From the NCBI GenBank assembly GCA_033032175.1, contig CM065323.1, forward strand, positions 8,680,001-8,744,000: 64,000 bases of DNA, written 5' to 3'. Numbering within the stretch: the stretch's first letter is position 1; the number at the start of each line of letters is the position of its first letter. Below the pieces are notes generated by a model. It did no database searches, had not been told where the DNA came from, and saw only the letters and a list, made by a program, of their open reading frames with translations. Origin of the DNA: Saturnia japonica. Its lineage: Eukaryota > Arthropoda > Insecta > Lepidoptera > Saturniidae. Positions 45,368 to 57,290 of this stretch are shown piece by piece. The position numbers and the translations under genes were made by a program.

Positions 45368-45842
45368 ATGGCAACTGGAGGACGTACACCTAAGCAGAGA
45401 AGATTTGAGATGGCGACTTTAAGAAACCTATCTAATACGCCGCGGAGACGTCGTGGAAGTTGTAAATGTTTGTTCGGAGCACCGGACCGAGATGAAACCA
45501 AGCGTTTGATGGCCGAACAATACACGAGAGACAGGAAGCGTTTCATAAGAAGATTCAACTTCGATGTCGAAACCGAGTGCAGTTATAAAGCTGCAAAAAT
45601 GGATTCACCTGTTAAATTTTATGAAGAGAATAAGGAGAATTCGGAAAGTCCAGTAAGGACAGCACCAGAGGCACTGGCGTGTGTCGAAAATACAGATTTG
45701 AGGGTCCTGGGTTCGCCGTCAAGAAGACCTGCAAGTAATAGTAGTTCTCCGAGAACTCCTAGGACGCCGAGAACTCCACGCGCATCACGTACTCCTAGAA
45801 CGCCGCGTACTCCTGCATCTAGGAGACAGTTGCAAATGACAG
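45368..45842 (+). CDS. dacapo: p21/p27-type CDK inhibitor, first coding exon
   Basis: Inhibitor of cyclin E/Cdk2 that enforces G1 arrest and cell-cycle exit; acts in the nucleus. The exon codes 158 residues plus one base. The CDI domain spans about 31-75: CKCLFGAPDRDETKRLMAEQ holds the cyclin-binding LFG (35-37), and RFIRRFNFD (58-66) is the Cdk-binding segment equivalent to KWNFDF of p27. Residues 128-149 form a TPR repeat tract with many S/T-P-x-R Cdk sites. QLQMT at 154-158 looks like the first half of a PIP box. Start chosen for its context GACATGG and because the CDI spacing fits. Reading on without splicing reaches TAA at 45851-45853 (161 aa, ending GIY). A donor GTATTT follows at 45843, so the rest of the protein should lie in later exons, which I did not find. 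Confidence 0.85.
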
Positions 45843-45848
45843 GTATTT
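45843..45848 (+). other. Probable splice donor after dacapo exon 1
   Basis: AG|GTATTT directly after codon 158 plus one base (phase 1). Using it avoids the stop five bases later and leaves a G as first base of the next codon, which would suit the aspartate of a PIP degron (QxxMTD). The second copy is at 48845-48850. Confidence 0.55.
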
Positions 45849-46731
45849 ATTAATTTGAATCTAATAATAATTACGTATAACATTCATATGCGTATACACA
45901 TATATTTTAATTAATTTTCATCTATGTGTTCTGTATCGCTATGACGTCATTGGATGAAAGCCTTTCCAAGTCAAAAAACGCAGCCAAACAACTGTGATTT
46001 AGTATTATAGTTATTGATAATTGTAAGTCTAAAAGTGCACTGAACTTATACACGATTGTCTTGATCCATTTAAAATTGAAACTGCATACTATAAATCTAA
46101 GGAGAGAGAGAGAGAGAGAGAGCTACCTCATTTGGAATACAATTTAATAATCATTATAGAATTTATCCTATTTTAATGAACGGAGTTTTTTAAGCCATTT
46201 TAATTTAATATTTATCTCACTATGAGAATAAAATATTGAATATGAGATTATAAAAAAATGTGTTTTGATTTATGTTCTTTAATCTGCCGACCCTACTACA
46301 GTTATTGATAAGTACGGTAGTAGTGTGGATACTAGCGAGGTTATGAATTTAGATCCAGGTGTAGATAAAGGATTTTGTTTGGGGCTGCTAAATTGTTGAC
46401 GCCGAAGAATACCTGTAAATTCCCCGGAACTTAATTTTTTTCAACAAGAACAAAAAAAAATTTTTTGTTTATACTAAACTCAATTAATCGGATTTACTTA
46501 TCTCTGAACACAAAAAATGTAGTGTTTCACATTTCCGGACTTCCTTTCGGATCCTCCCTGAAGGCTGAATGCCTATCAAATTAGGACAAACCCGCAAAAA
46601 AACAGACTGATAGCAACCCTAGGTGGGGGGCTCAATTATTGTGTGATTTTATTTAGGACCCAGAAACATCGTAGTGAACAAAAAAATATTATAATCATTT
46701 TTATTTAGTACCCATGTGAATATCGAGGTTT

Positions 46732-46772
46732 CGTGCGACCGATAAGGAACACCTTTTACGTTTCTGAGCCAT
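46732..46772 (-). pseudogene. Tigger transposase, N-terminal 13 codons
   Basis: ATG at 46772-46770 (minus) opens MAQKRKRCSLSVA and is cut at 46732 after 13 codons plus two bases. A short basic start of the kind MAxKRKR..LS precedes the helix-turn-helix of Tigger/CENP-B proteins. Together with 41085-41590 it shows one transposase gene whose central part has been replaced. Confidence 0.75.
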
Positions 46773-47145
46773 TTTAACTTAAATCTTTAACAATAGTGAC
46801 AGCAGAGGTGTTTACATTACTTTCCATCAAAACAACAATGATTACTTTACAAACAAAAGCGTGTCGAAACATGTCGAGACATGAATCACATTATAAGATT
46901 AAGAGTTATATTATTGGTGGAAACTTTATATAAAGGTTTTGGGTTGGCAAAATTCGTTAATTAGAAGTATGAATACTTTTTCTTGATAGTTGAAAATTCG
47001 TTATAAAGAGGTTGTACGCAAAGAATGTTCGCAATGTAAAGGTATATTTTATATTGACTCTTATGGACAATTCAAGGGGATTACGAAGAATTTGTTAAAT
47101 CGAGGAAGTCGTTATATTGAGGTACGTTATATTAAGGTTGCACTG
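46732..47145 (-). mobile_element. Tigger/pogo transposon, right part
   Basis: Ends with the terminal inverted repeat at 47126-47145, followed by the TA at 47146-47147. Inside are words like CGTTATAAAGAGGTTGTACG that echo the subterminal repeats of the left part. It begins abruptly at 46732 after segment B1. It holds the 5' leader and first codons of the transposase gene (minus strand). Confidence 0.9.
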
Positions 47146-47147
47146 TA

Positions 47148-49733
47148 TTATTTTTCTTTAATATGATAGTCAAAGATTCGTGAGGAATATATTTATAGAA
47201 CGATACGCTACAAGGCCAGGGTGCGTTGGAGGTGGCGCGGTGGAGAGTTGGTCGAATAAATTTAACATGGGTTAAACCGTGAGGCACAGCTAGTAGCTTT
47301 ATAAGTGTTTAGTAATTATACGAAAGTTTGTATTTTGTCTTCAACGAAATGCGCGATGTGATAAGTACCCAATTAAGTACTGAATAATCTGATTATTGTT
47401 GTATTTCGATACACTATTTACGATTATATACGATTTATGTTTAATTATATTATGAACTCTAAATAGTCTAAATACTTTACCGCTTTTGTTAAAGACACAT
47501 AAATTTCTATCCATATGTCGAATGCGAACAATTTTATTAATAATCCACTCAAAAAAAATAATTTAGATAGGCAGGTACCTACCTACCTAGGTAGTTTACA
47601 CTATTAGGTACTTAAATTCTAATTAAAATGGCGAGATGCGTGAAGTATAAAATTGTTTATGTCATTAAAAACTTGTAGACTGATTTAAACAAGGTAGGTA
47701 CTATCAATCAATTAGACCGGTGAAGTAAATTATCAAATTTATTGATATACCGATAGAAGTAAAACACTTTATCCATATATGGTAATGAAATGAAATCCTA
47801 AATACTGTATATTTAAATAAATCACCAAATTATTTAGTTACATATTATGTAAAAAAAAATGTTGAAATGTCCACTTATCAGACCAAGAGATAACGACGTC
47901 ATAGCTATAAATAAAACTAACCACCAATGCGGGGCCGTTCATAGGAGGGAAAAATAAGAATTTGTTCAGACAGTATACTATTTAGTTCCTCCCCTTTTAA
48001 GACTTCACCTGTATCCCGTAACAAAAAGCGTCCTTGATTCCATTGACTCCATTGTTAAAGTTTGCGCGCCAAGTGGCCAAAAATCGGCGCACGAGCACGC
48101 GGCGTTGCGCGCAGCGCGGGAAAAACGAGCGTCAGTCGATCGCAGTCTCGCAGAAAGAGCGCGCGCGCGGTGGAAGCCACGCTTAACTTTTAGGTTAGAA
48201 TTGGCGCGGCGGTCTCGCCAGGTGTAATTCGCTCCTCCGCTCTAACTCACGGTTAGCCCTATAGTCTCTCTCGTACACCCTACCTGCGGACAACAGCTGT
48301 TTTCTCTCGGGAGATTAGTCAGATGTTTCTCGGCAACCAGTCGTAGTTCACCTGACGCATTAGTTAGACATGGCAACTGGAGGACGTACACCTAAGCAGA
48401 GAAGATTTGAGATGGCGACTTTAAGAAACCTATCTAATACGCCGCGGAGACGTCGTGGAAGTTGTAAATGTTTGTTCGGAGCACCGGACCGAGATGAAAC
48501 CAAGCGTTTGATGGCCGAACAATACACGAGAGACAGGAAGCGTTTCATAAGAAGATTCAACTTCGATGTCGAAACCGAGTGCAGTTATAAAGCTGCAAAA
48601 ATGGATTCACCTGTTAAATTTTATGAAGAGAATAAGGAGAATTCGGAAAGTCCAGTAAGGACAGCACCAGAGGCACTGGCGTGTGTCGAAAATACAGATT
48701 TGAGGGTCCTGGGTTCGCCGTCAAGAAGACCTGCAAGTAATAGTAGTTCTCCGAGAACTCCTAGGACGCCGAGAACTCCACGCGCATCACGTACTCCTAG
48801 AACGCCGCGTACTCCTGCATCTAGGAGACAGTTGCAAATGACAGGTATTTATTAATTTGAATCTAATAATAATTACGTATAACATTCATATGCGTATACA
48901 CATATATTTTAATTAATTTTCATCTATGTGTTCTGTATCGCTATGACGTCATTGGATGAAAGCCTTTCCAAGTCAAAAAACGCAGCCAAACAACTGTGAT
49001 TTAGTATTATAGTTATTGATAATTGTAAGTCTAAAAGTGCACTGAACTTATACACGATTGTCTTGATCCATTTAAAATTGAAACTGCATACTATAAATCT
49101 AAGGAGAGAGAGAGAGAGAGAGAGCTACCTCATTTGGAATACAATTTAATAATCATTATAGAATTTATCCTATTTTAATGAACGGAGTTTTTTAAGCCAT
49201 TTTAATTTAATATTTATCTCACTATGAGAATAAAATATTGAATATGAGATTATAAAAAAATGTGTTTTGATTTATGTTCTTTAATCTGCCGACCCTACTA
49301 CAGTTATTGATAAGTACGGTAGTAGTGTGGATACTAGCGAGGTTATGAATTTAGATCCAGGTGTAGATAAAGGATTTTGTTTGGGGCTGCTAAATTGTTG
49401 ACGCCGAAGAATACCTGTAAATTCCCCGGAACTTAATTTTTTTCAACAAGAACAAAAAAAAATTTTTTGTTTATACTAAACTCAATTAATCGGATTTACT
49501 TATCTCTGAACACAAAAAATGTAGTGTTTCACATTTCCGGACTTCCTTTCGGATCCTCCCTGAAGGCTGAATGCCTATCAAATTAGGACAAACCCGCAAA
49601 AAAACAGACTGATAGCAACCCTAGGTGGGGGGCTCAATTATTGTGTGATTTTATTTAGGACCCAGAAACATCGTAGTGAACAAAAAAATATTATAATCAT
49701 TTTTATTTAGTACCCATGTGAATATCGAGGTTT
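47148..49733. repeat. Duplicated segment B, copy 2
   Basis: Second copy of 44146-46731, starting at the right TA flank of the Tigger and ending at ATATCGAGGTTT (49733). After that, unique sequence begins (GTTTTGAATGG). It includes the E2F-like site 48061-48072, uORF 48323-48346 and (AG)n tract 49104-49124. Confidence 0.95.
48370..48844 (+). CDS. dacapo first coding exon, second copy (probably the other haplotype)
   Basis: Identical in protein, and by eye in DNA, to 45368-45842, with the same leader and donor. Sequence to its right is continuous with the unique DNA after 49733. If the duplication is an assembly artefact, this copy belongs to the Tigger-bearing haplotype and 45368 to the empty-site haplotype. 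If the duplication is real, both copies have an intact exon and promoter, and the nearest later exon would splice to this one. Confidence 0.8.
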
Positions 49734-51540
49734 GTTTTGAATGGTATAGACCGGCGAAATATCTACCTTTCTGGATAATAAAACTGGATAATTAAAATAT
49801 AGTGGTACTTTGATCGGGATTCAGGAGCGATTGAAAACCTGGAAATACGCACCTAATAGGATTAAGTCCGAATTAGAATCGTGATAAAATTAGTTTTAAT
49901 TTTCTAAATTATTTATATAGTACTAAATTCAGATGTACCGTAGTAACCTATTTGAAATCTCATAGGTATAACTTTCTTATTGCTTCACGTACAAAACTAT
50001 GGGAACCGCATTAGTAATCCTTTTACTTGACTCGGTCAATCTTGCACAATACGCCGAGTTCATTTCGTATTCCGACATTGTCTTGCATAATGTCTCCCGA
50101 CTTAAGAGTATTGGATCCAGACGTCTTATTCCTAAATGTTTACATTTCTTACTATCTGCACAAGTGAATCACAAATGTAAAAAGTGGATAAGTTAAAATT
50201 ATCGAAAAAATATTCAAACATGATCAGCAAATAATATTATCGGTGACCTAAAATTCTGAAAAGTTGATTTACTTTACGTGAAAAATATTTGTCAAAAACT
50301 TCCATATCACAAAATTTAACCTACATTTATTATTTCGTTCAATTTTATATCAATTTTGAGGGTTTTTTATATTGTTACTTTATCTTCAGTATTCTTATAA
50401 ACGTGACCACATTTTACATCAACATCATACATAATACCTAAATCTTTGCTAATAATAAAAAAACCTCGATTTCAAATGTATATACCTATTTTACTTAGCT
50501 GTCAAGTTTAAGCTAGACTAGTTGGGTTCAATCACCTGTTTTATGAGTGTTTGCTGCAGCTTCACTTGATTTTATACCTTATTGTCTTTTAAATGTATTG
50601 CATTTATTTACTTATATGAAAAGCATAAAAACGGGTCTGTATCTCAGTTTACAGGAAAGAAATTATGTCAAGTGAAAGTTGTTATTGAAAACTTGAATTT
50701 CCACTTTCACCGTGTATTCCTTAAAAGGTTTGGTTGTGTGTACCTACAATACCTATACACCTTTAAAACAGTTCTTTAAGAAGCAAATCGCATAGAGTAA
50801 GTAACCTTTTACTTGCAAGTTTTTGCAATTCCAGGTTGGCATTCTCTTTACCAATTCCATTCTTTATTATTATATCCTTTTTTCTGATCATTTTTAATAC
50901 CATCTACCATGCAATTAAATATGATGATGACATCATCAACTCTTACCTTTTTTCAAGATCTCAGGTCTACGACCTGCTTGTTTAATTTAACTTCCTATCT
51001 TGACATCAGAAATTCAAGTCATGGAAAATCAATAGGATGCCCCATGAGTTTTTGGGGTCGACGTCCGGTTACGTCATCTATGGTTAAACACCATTACATT
51101 TTTTGTTTCACTTCACTAAAGAACCTTAACAAAATTCACTTCACCGCTCATCAATAACTTTATACATGATATTTTTATCTTTATCCTCTAACCTATTAGA
51201 TCCAATATCATTTGCTGGAATTTTTTTAATTTTGACCATTGTAAAAGAATATTGTAGTATAGGTACAATATAATTATGAAAAAAAAAAATCAAACAGTAT
51301 GGATTATTCGCTACCACGTTTAAAGTAATACCGTCGGCACAAAGTTGCAAATTATATCTTTCCATAAATCTTAAATGATTTGTTTCTTCGCTGAGATCTT
51401 TATTCATGAGCGTCGAATATAATATGCAGTATAAAATAAATTTTCAATAACTTAAATTAAGTTACTTCCTTTTTTCTGTTTTGTTCTAAATTCTAAGTTT
51501 TCATTATGATATTATATGTATAATATATAAATATATAATA
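49734..51540. other. Probable dacapo intron or intergenic; no exon found
   Basis: If dacapo continues to the right, this is intron. No acceptor followed by a frame completing a PIP box was found. AT-rich with isolated frames (49999-50196, 50909-51157) lacking support. Confidence 0.4.
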
Positions 51541-51645
51541 CGTTGGGTGCAGGCCGCACAAGATCGGTCGCTCTGGAGATCTATAGGGGAGGCCTATGTT
51601 CAGCAGTGGACGTCCTGCGGCTGAAATGATGATGATGTATAATAT
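51541..51645 (+). mobile_element. RTE-type LINE 3' end
   Basis: The frame from 51544 reads QDRSLWRSIGEAYVQQWTS then CG and a stop at 51622-51624, followed by an ATGATGATG tail. A DR-x-x-WR...EAYVQQWTS ending with a short tandem tail is the hallmark of RTE-clade LINEs in Lepidoptera. Only the last ~27 codons are present, a typical 5' truncation. Confidence 0.75.
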
Positions 51646-51678
51646 GAGTGATCCTTTACACTATATATTATTATTTAA

Positions 51679-52190
51679 CTAGCTGGTACCCGCGACTTCG
51701 TCTGCGTATTATTGGATATACACAGATAGATCTCGGAACACGACAAACCAAAAGAAAATCCTGGATGGGATTGTCACTATGTGTATGGTGGAGGAGATCC
51801 CTAACACCCCGCTATATTACTGTATATGCACTAGCTGATTTCGGAACACGACAAAGCAAAAGATAAAATGATACATGGGTTTATCAGTTTGTATGGTATT
51901 GTCATTATATGCCAATATGAATCCAACACATTAACCGTTCCAATAAAAGTTACAACACTACAAACAACAAAAATACAAACTTTACATTCATTATATTTTT
52001 GGGATAACACTGGTTAAACTATGACTTTTACCGGGATATAAAGTACCCTATGTGTTATTTCAGGTTATAGACTATCTGTCTGCCAAATTTCATTCAAATC
52101 CGTTCAGCCGTTTTTGCGTGATTGAGTAACAAACATCTAAACATACACACTTTCACATTTATTATATTAGTAGGATAGTAGGATTAATGC
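51679..52190 (+). repeat. CTAGCTG-headed lepidopteran repeat
   Basis: Begins AACTAGCTGGTACCCGCGAC and ends with AAATCCGTTCAGCCGTTTTT, then TGATTGAGTAACAAAC and TTTATTATATTAGTAGGAT. An internal part (GATCTCGGAACACGACAAA) is repeated at about 51838. Non-coding. Confidence 0.7.
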
Positions 52191-52979
52191 ATTTCATTTA
52201 GGTCTGCAAAGGTCTGTAAGAAAAGATAATAGCAAAAAAAAACTATAATTGACTTGAATTTTTGAGTATTAATTATTGTAGGTAAGTTAAATCTTATAAA
52301 TATTGTATTAGACTAAAAAATTAAAATTTATATTACATGTCATTATGTAAAGTCTGAATTTTTATCAGAATCGCCCCCTTTATTGGCGTCGTATTGTACT
52401 GTAACTAAAAGCAGGTGCTATGCTCTGATTTGTGGGAAGAAAAGGTTATTCCATACAAAAAGGTTCCTAAAAAGCAGTCAATTGAAATTTTTGCTTTAAA
52501 AATACGTGTTTTATATATAAAAGAAATATAATATCAATCAAATAAATTTAATATAATATATTATTTTGTTTCAAATATAGCAAGCATTTACAGTATTATA
52601 ATATTATATTTTTTCACTTAATCCACGGTAAGTTTAGGAAAAACAATGGTACGTTATTGCATGTCGGTTTCGTTGTTTCGTTCGGGGATCTCTAAAAGAC
52701 AGTATCTAAAAAGCTCATGTGAACGCCCTTGCTACGAAGATGAAAATAGTTTTTATACTCGACTACGATGAACGAAGCAGGATCGATATACTCCGGAAGT
52801 CATCGACCCGGTAAATAAATTACAGATATTTTGTTTAATGTATTGAAAAAAATATGGAACCGTTTTAATTGCTTCGCTACAGATAATGTGAAGGTATTTC
52901 TAAGCGTTTTACTTTTGTAATGGTTTTTGTAAGATATACTATATACATAGTTATTATTGACATTATACAAATCTATATT
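52191..52979. other. AT-rich, nothing seen
   Basis: No gene or clear repeat. Confidence 0.45.
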
Positions 52980-53225
52980 TTATATTAAAAGCTCGAGTTT
53001 GTTTGTTGGAACGCGCTAATCTCAGAAACTACTCGTCACATATGAAAAATAATTTTTCATTTTATAGCCTATTTATTGAGACAGGATGAAGGATATATAT
53101 ATATCAACGCTACGATCCTACGGAGTGAAGGAGCCATCTGAACGTTAAGCAATCATGCAAGCAGCGCGGTGGAGAGTCAGTTGCATAAATTTGACACAGG
53201 TTTTCAAACTATTCAGCTATTTGTT
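52980..53225 (+). repeat. Repeat family S, partial copy
   Basis: TTTGTTTGTTGGAACGCGCT, AATCTCAGAAACTACTCG, then GCGCGGTGGAGAGTCAGTTG and AATTTGACACAGG. Matches the family at 26160 and 44086. Confidence 0.55.
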
Positions 53226-54974
53226 CATAACAGGAGCAAACGAACAAAAGTTCACTACCCACTATCTAGTTCAGTTTTTACAATTTTCACGTCATATTTC
53301 ATGTCAGTTAGGTATGAACGATAATTCAAGTTTCCACTTGAAGCTAATAAATTTTTAAACAATGAGAGTGCTGACCTTGATGCATATAAATTTTATCGAG
53401 TTGTAATAATATTTTAACTAGTTACATTTAATTTAAATAAACTTAACATTGCGTCTTAAGTATGTATAAAAATATTTTGTTGCGATAAACTATTACGACA
53501 GTATGAAAGTATTTTGATTCCTTATTGATTATTTAACATATTGAATTAATATGAAATTATTAGTAATTATAGAATCGATTATTCTAATATCGAATGTTCA
53601 AAAGCGTGTCAGTATTATGTAAGACTACATTTTGTTTATGCTTTTTGTGTTTTTTTAATTATATCTAATAATTCTTCATTCTAATTTACAATTCATATAC
53701 ACTAGGTATTTTAGACTCGGTAAGACTATGAAAAGGTTCTACAAAATTATTCTTAATAAGCACGTTACTGATTTGCCGGTTAATAAGTTCAAGTATCATG
53801 TTTTGTCTGGAAGTGATACCCTCTATTTACGTCCACTGAAAATCATAGTAATTGCAAATAATATAAACACTGTAAAGAAAATGTTGATAAACCCGATCGT
53901 ATTTCTTGCCGACTTTTCTCGATGACTGAAATGTTTTCGCACCGTTAATAGTGTATTGTCAATTCATAAATGCCTTTTTAAGGCTTAAATTGTATAAAAT
54001 ATTTATGATTTGAGAATTTTCTCTACGGTTAGGTCTATGACGTTGATTATTTGATAAGTTAGTAGTTATAATTATTTTATCACTGTACGATCGATATCTC
54101 GCATAGATTTACTCTTGAAGAATGAGCGCAACGAGAACAATAGAGGAAAAAATAAACCTATAAATATTGCTTCAATTGCATGGTGGTAAGGCTTTATCTC
54201 CAACTGACCTGGTGACAACCTTCATCTAGAAATTTGTTGTCAAGACTCAGATAACAGTGTGTTCTGTGTGGCCGCTACCTATATTTGAAAACTAGTCCAC
54301 ACCATACAGTTTTTCACTAAAATTCAGTATATCGTAGGAATTAGCACTTAGAATTTTACTAGACAATATTATAATCGAAAAATCTTTTACTGTTAAGTAA
54401 TGTATAATAAAAAAAAAAAACAATGCCTAGGTACACGAATACATTTGATAACATCATTTTAAACCCAACAGAAAACTATGTAACTAGGTACAGCAATCAA
54501 TAATCTCCAATTTACTATATTATGATAAGTTAATATTTATTTACGTGATACGACGTGGTGATTTAGGTTAAATTCCACAAACGCAGGACGGTGCAAACAA
54601 ACTGTTTAAGTATTTGGGGTGTGGCCCTCTTGACCTCAATTACCTTGTTCAATGTAGGTAAATCTTGTAAAATACATGTTTAAGTTGACAGATATTCTTA
54701 AAATTTTATTTTTTATTGATATTATGATAAGGCCTTCGGTTGATGCAAAATGAAATATAGATCATACTTTGAAGTACTCAGCGTAACTCAAAAATTTTAC
54801 TTTTTGGAGATATCGTGATTGAAGTCAATGAGAGAATATAAAGTTATGATATTTTTACATTGATCTTTTCAGTAAATAATGAGATATATTATAATTATGT
54901 TCAATGCGGGTCTAGGACGCATCTTACTTTTTTTTTAATTACTTGACGTTCAGATAAATAAATTAAATTATACT
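53226..54974. other. Mostly AT-rich; small LINE-like remnant at 53728-53940
   Basis: The frame at 53728-53925 includes FYKIILNKHVTDLPVNKFK, which resembles the LINE C-terminal motif NKIPKHITDLPDNRFK seen at 34440. It is probably a remnant (weak). The rest, including the A run at 54410-54420, holds nothing recognisable. Confidence 0.35.
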
Positions 54975-55640
54975 AGCTGACCCGCGCAACTTCGTCTGCA
55001 TCATGTAAGAGAGAGAGACTGGGTCGTAGGCACTGTATTATTAGGTGCCGCCCGCCTCACACATTATTCTGCATAATAAAAATGCGGTCGGGGTACTTGA
55101 TCATTATTTTGCTGCCGAGTTATTTTAAAACCGTGATATCTCCTAAGATATTAATTTAAATCAATTACTGTAAAGGGCAATTTTGTTCAAAATTAAATAC
55201 TTGTGCTGAATAACTTATTTATTTCGACAAGGATTAATACCATGTATGTAAAAACACCTACGCAAATAATATATTATTTTAGAACAAATTTTATTACCAT
55301 AAAAAAGGATAGCCATATGCTATCGCAGACTATTCTTTAGAACTTTTTAAAATAAACAATTCTTCACACATGATTGTTGCGTAACTTTAACCATTTACGC
55401 ATTGAACGCAATGGAAGCTCTCAAAATAAATAAAATTTGCCCATTTTTCCAACATTTTCATTGATGCTCCGCTCCTATTGATCATAGCGTGATGTTATAT
55501 AGCCTACAGCCTTTTTCGATAAATGGGATATCCAACATTGAAACATTTTTTCCATTCGAACCAGTAGTTCCTGAGATTAGCGTGTTCAACCAAACGAACA
55601 AACAAACTCTTCAGCTTTATAATATTAGTATAGTCGTATA
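54975..55640 (-). repeat. Repeat family S, reverse copy
   Basis: From CTAGCTGACCCGCGCAACTT to AACCAGTAGTTCCTGAGATT, AGCGTGTTCAACCAAACGAA and a TTTATAATATTAGTATAG end. Internal GATAGCCATATGCTATCGCA matches 57020. Confidence 0.7.
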
Positions 55641-55983
55641 GATGTATACAAAACACGATATTTTTTAAAACTTGGTATATCTAAACGTGTGTATTTTTAA
55701 ATACTACGTAAATAATTACTCATCTAAATAAAAACAATGAGTGTAAAAATAAATAATCAATATTAAAATATGTCTAGTGAAACTTTGTTTCGACGTAACA
55801 GTATTATATCAGAAGCCTTACCCGAAGGCCTGTGGTCCACGACCCCGTGAGTCACGGCACTCACGGCCAACCATAAAAGGAAACGTAACTTTCAATCCAT
55901 TAGGTCACCGGCATTATCATAACGTTTTTTAAATACATTTCCACTATTAATCGTTGCTGGTTATTCTTATTTTATTTCTTATC

Positions 55984-57290
55984 TAGCTGTGTCCCGCGGC
56001 TTCACTCGTGAATAATTTAAAAGAAATCCCTGATTGATGATTCATAATGCTGTTCAGTATTGACAATATTTTTTTCGGGCTGCCATGATTGTTCGTCACG
56101 CAACTCATTCACACCGCGCCACTACTATTAGGGCTCATGTAGAGGGCGCCGCCGCGCCGCCGCCGCTCAGCCGCGCATCCTCCGTTCCGCCGCGCGCGCC
56201 GAGGCCGTGCCGCGCCGCGCCGCGCCGCACGATTCCTACATCACTTTACCTTTTTCGTAATACATTGCTAGCCACGAAAAGTATACGTGTAGGAATAATA
56301 AACATGTTGAGTTTAACTTAAAAAAAATGTTAGTGTTTGCTTATAATAGGTATATCTAATAATTTGTCGAAAATTTTGATATTCATCCGAAGATAATCAA
56401 AAAACATACACACATATTTTCATAGCTCTTTATAAAGTGTATGGAATCTACCATGTTATTCTGTTTGCATCAAAATAGGATGAACTCATAAGCGTCTATT
56501 TGACTTCTTACTTTTATTTAACAATTTTTTTACACATGTATGCAAACACTACCTCCTTTTTTAAAGTTAAATTCATCATATTCATTATGCCTAGCCTAAA
56601 CGTATGATGTTCATGGCTAGCTATGTATTACTAAAAATATACAGTGATAGACAAATCAAGCGGTGGCGCAGCGGGGGAGTGGCGGCGCGTGCACACAGCA
56701 TAGCCCGGCGAAGGACCGGCGAAGGCGCGGTGACGGTGCGTCCGTGGTGCCGTCTACACAATCACTTATATAGTCAAAGACCTGAGACAAATGTTGAATT
56801 ATTTTTATTTTACATTATCTGCTAAGTAATGCGTCCAAATAACATTCTATAAAGGGCAAAGATAATATTCATAAAATTGTCTTGATGATGAAGTAACTTT
56901 CGTTCGTAAGGGTTCATAGATAAGCTATGTGTAATAAATAATAATACCCACAAATAATTTTTTAATTTTCAATAAATTTGTGTCACAAAAACCTTATTGT
57001 GGCCTATGTATAAGAGATAGGCATATGGTATCGCGGACTTTTTTAAGATGTACTAAGGAGGAATATTTTCGTAGAATACTGTATTAACGCATTACTAACC
57101 ATTACTCTAGCGCACGCGGATATAGCCGTTTGGAAGCGCTTTTTCTTTCGACTTACTTCCGGCCTACCTTATGAATCTGGCTATCATACACAAAAGTAAT
57201 TTTTCGATTCCGACTGGTAGTTCCAGAGATTAACGCGCATAAACCAACAATCAAACAAAAAACTCAACAACTTTATCTGTATTATAATTC
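55984..57290 (-). repeat. Long repeat family S copy with GC-rich islands
   Basis: Starts CTAGCTGTGTCCCGCGGCTT and ends TTCCAGAGATTAACGCGCAT with AAACCAACAATCAAAC. At ~1.3 kb it is the longest member. Two GC-rich blocks lie inside (56115-56230, built on GCCGCGCC words, and 56660-56755). The segment 56830-57050 is homologous, in reverse, to 26400-26650. Frames at 56085-56321 and 56604-56825 cross the GC-rich parts and look coincidental. Confidence 0.6.

Larger units (their letters stand above)
44146..46731. repeat. Duplicated segment B, copy 1 (carries dacapo exon 1)
   Basis: Matches 47148-49733 at a constant offset of 3002. By eye only one substitution was seen (GGTGGTGCGG against GGTGGCGCGG near 44234). 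Contents: tail of repeat S, ~700 bases of AT-rich upstream sequence, a GC-rich 5' region, dacapo exon 1, start of its intron, and an (AG)n tract at about 46102-46122. It ends at ATATCGAGGTTT, where Tigger sequence begins. Confidence 0.95.

Noticed and set aside
45358..48560. Antisense 66-codon frames at 45358-45558 and 48360-48560 (-)
   Set aside because: They are shadows of the dacapo exon on the opposite strand with no family resemblance.
45368..48855. Two functional tandem dacapo genes
   Set aside because: The order of transposon halves and the empty site make an assembly join of two haplotypes more likely than a gene duplication. Both copies are listed but a real duplication is not claimed.
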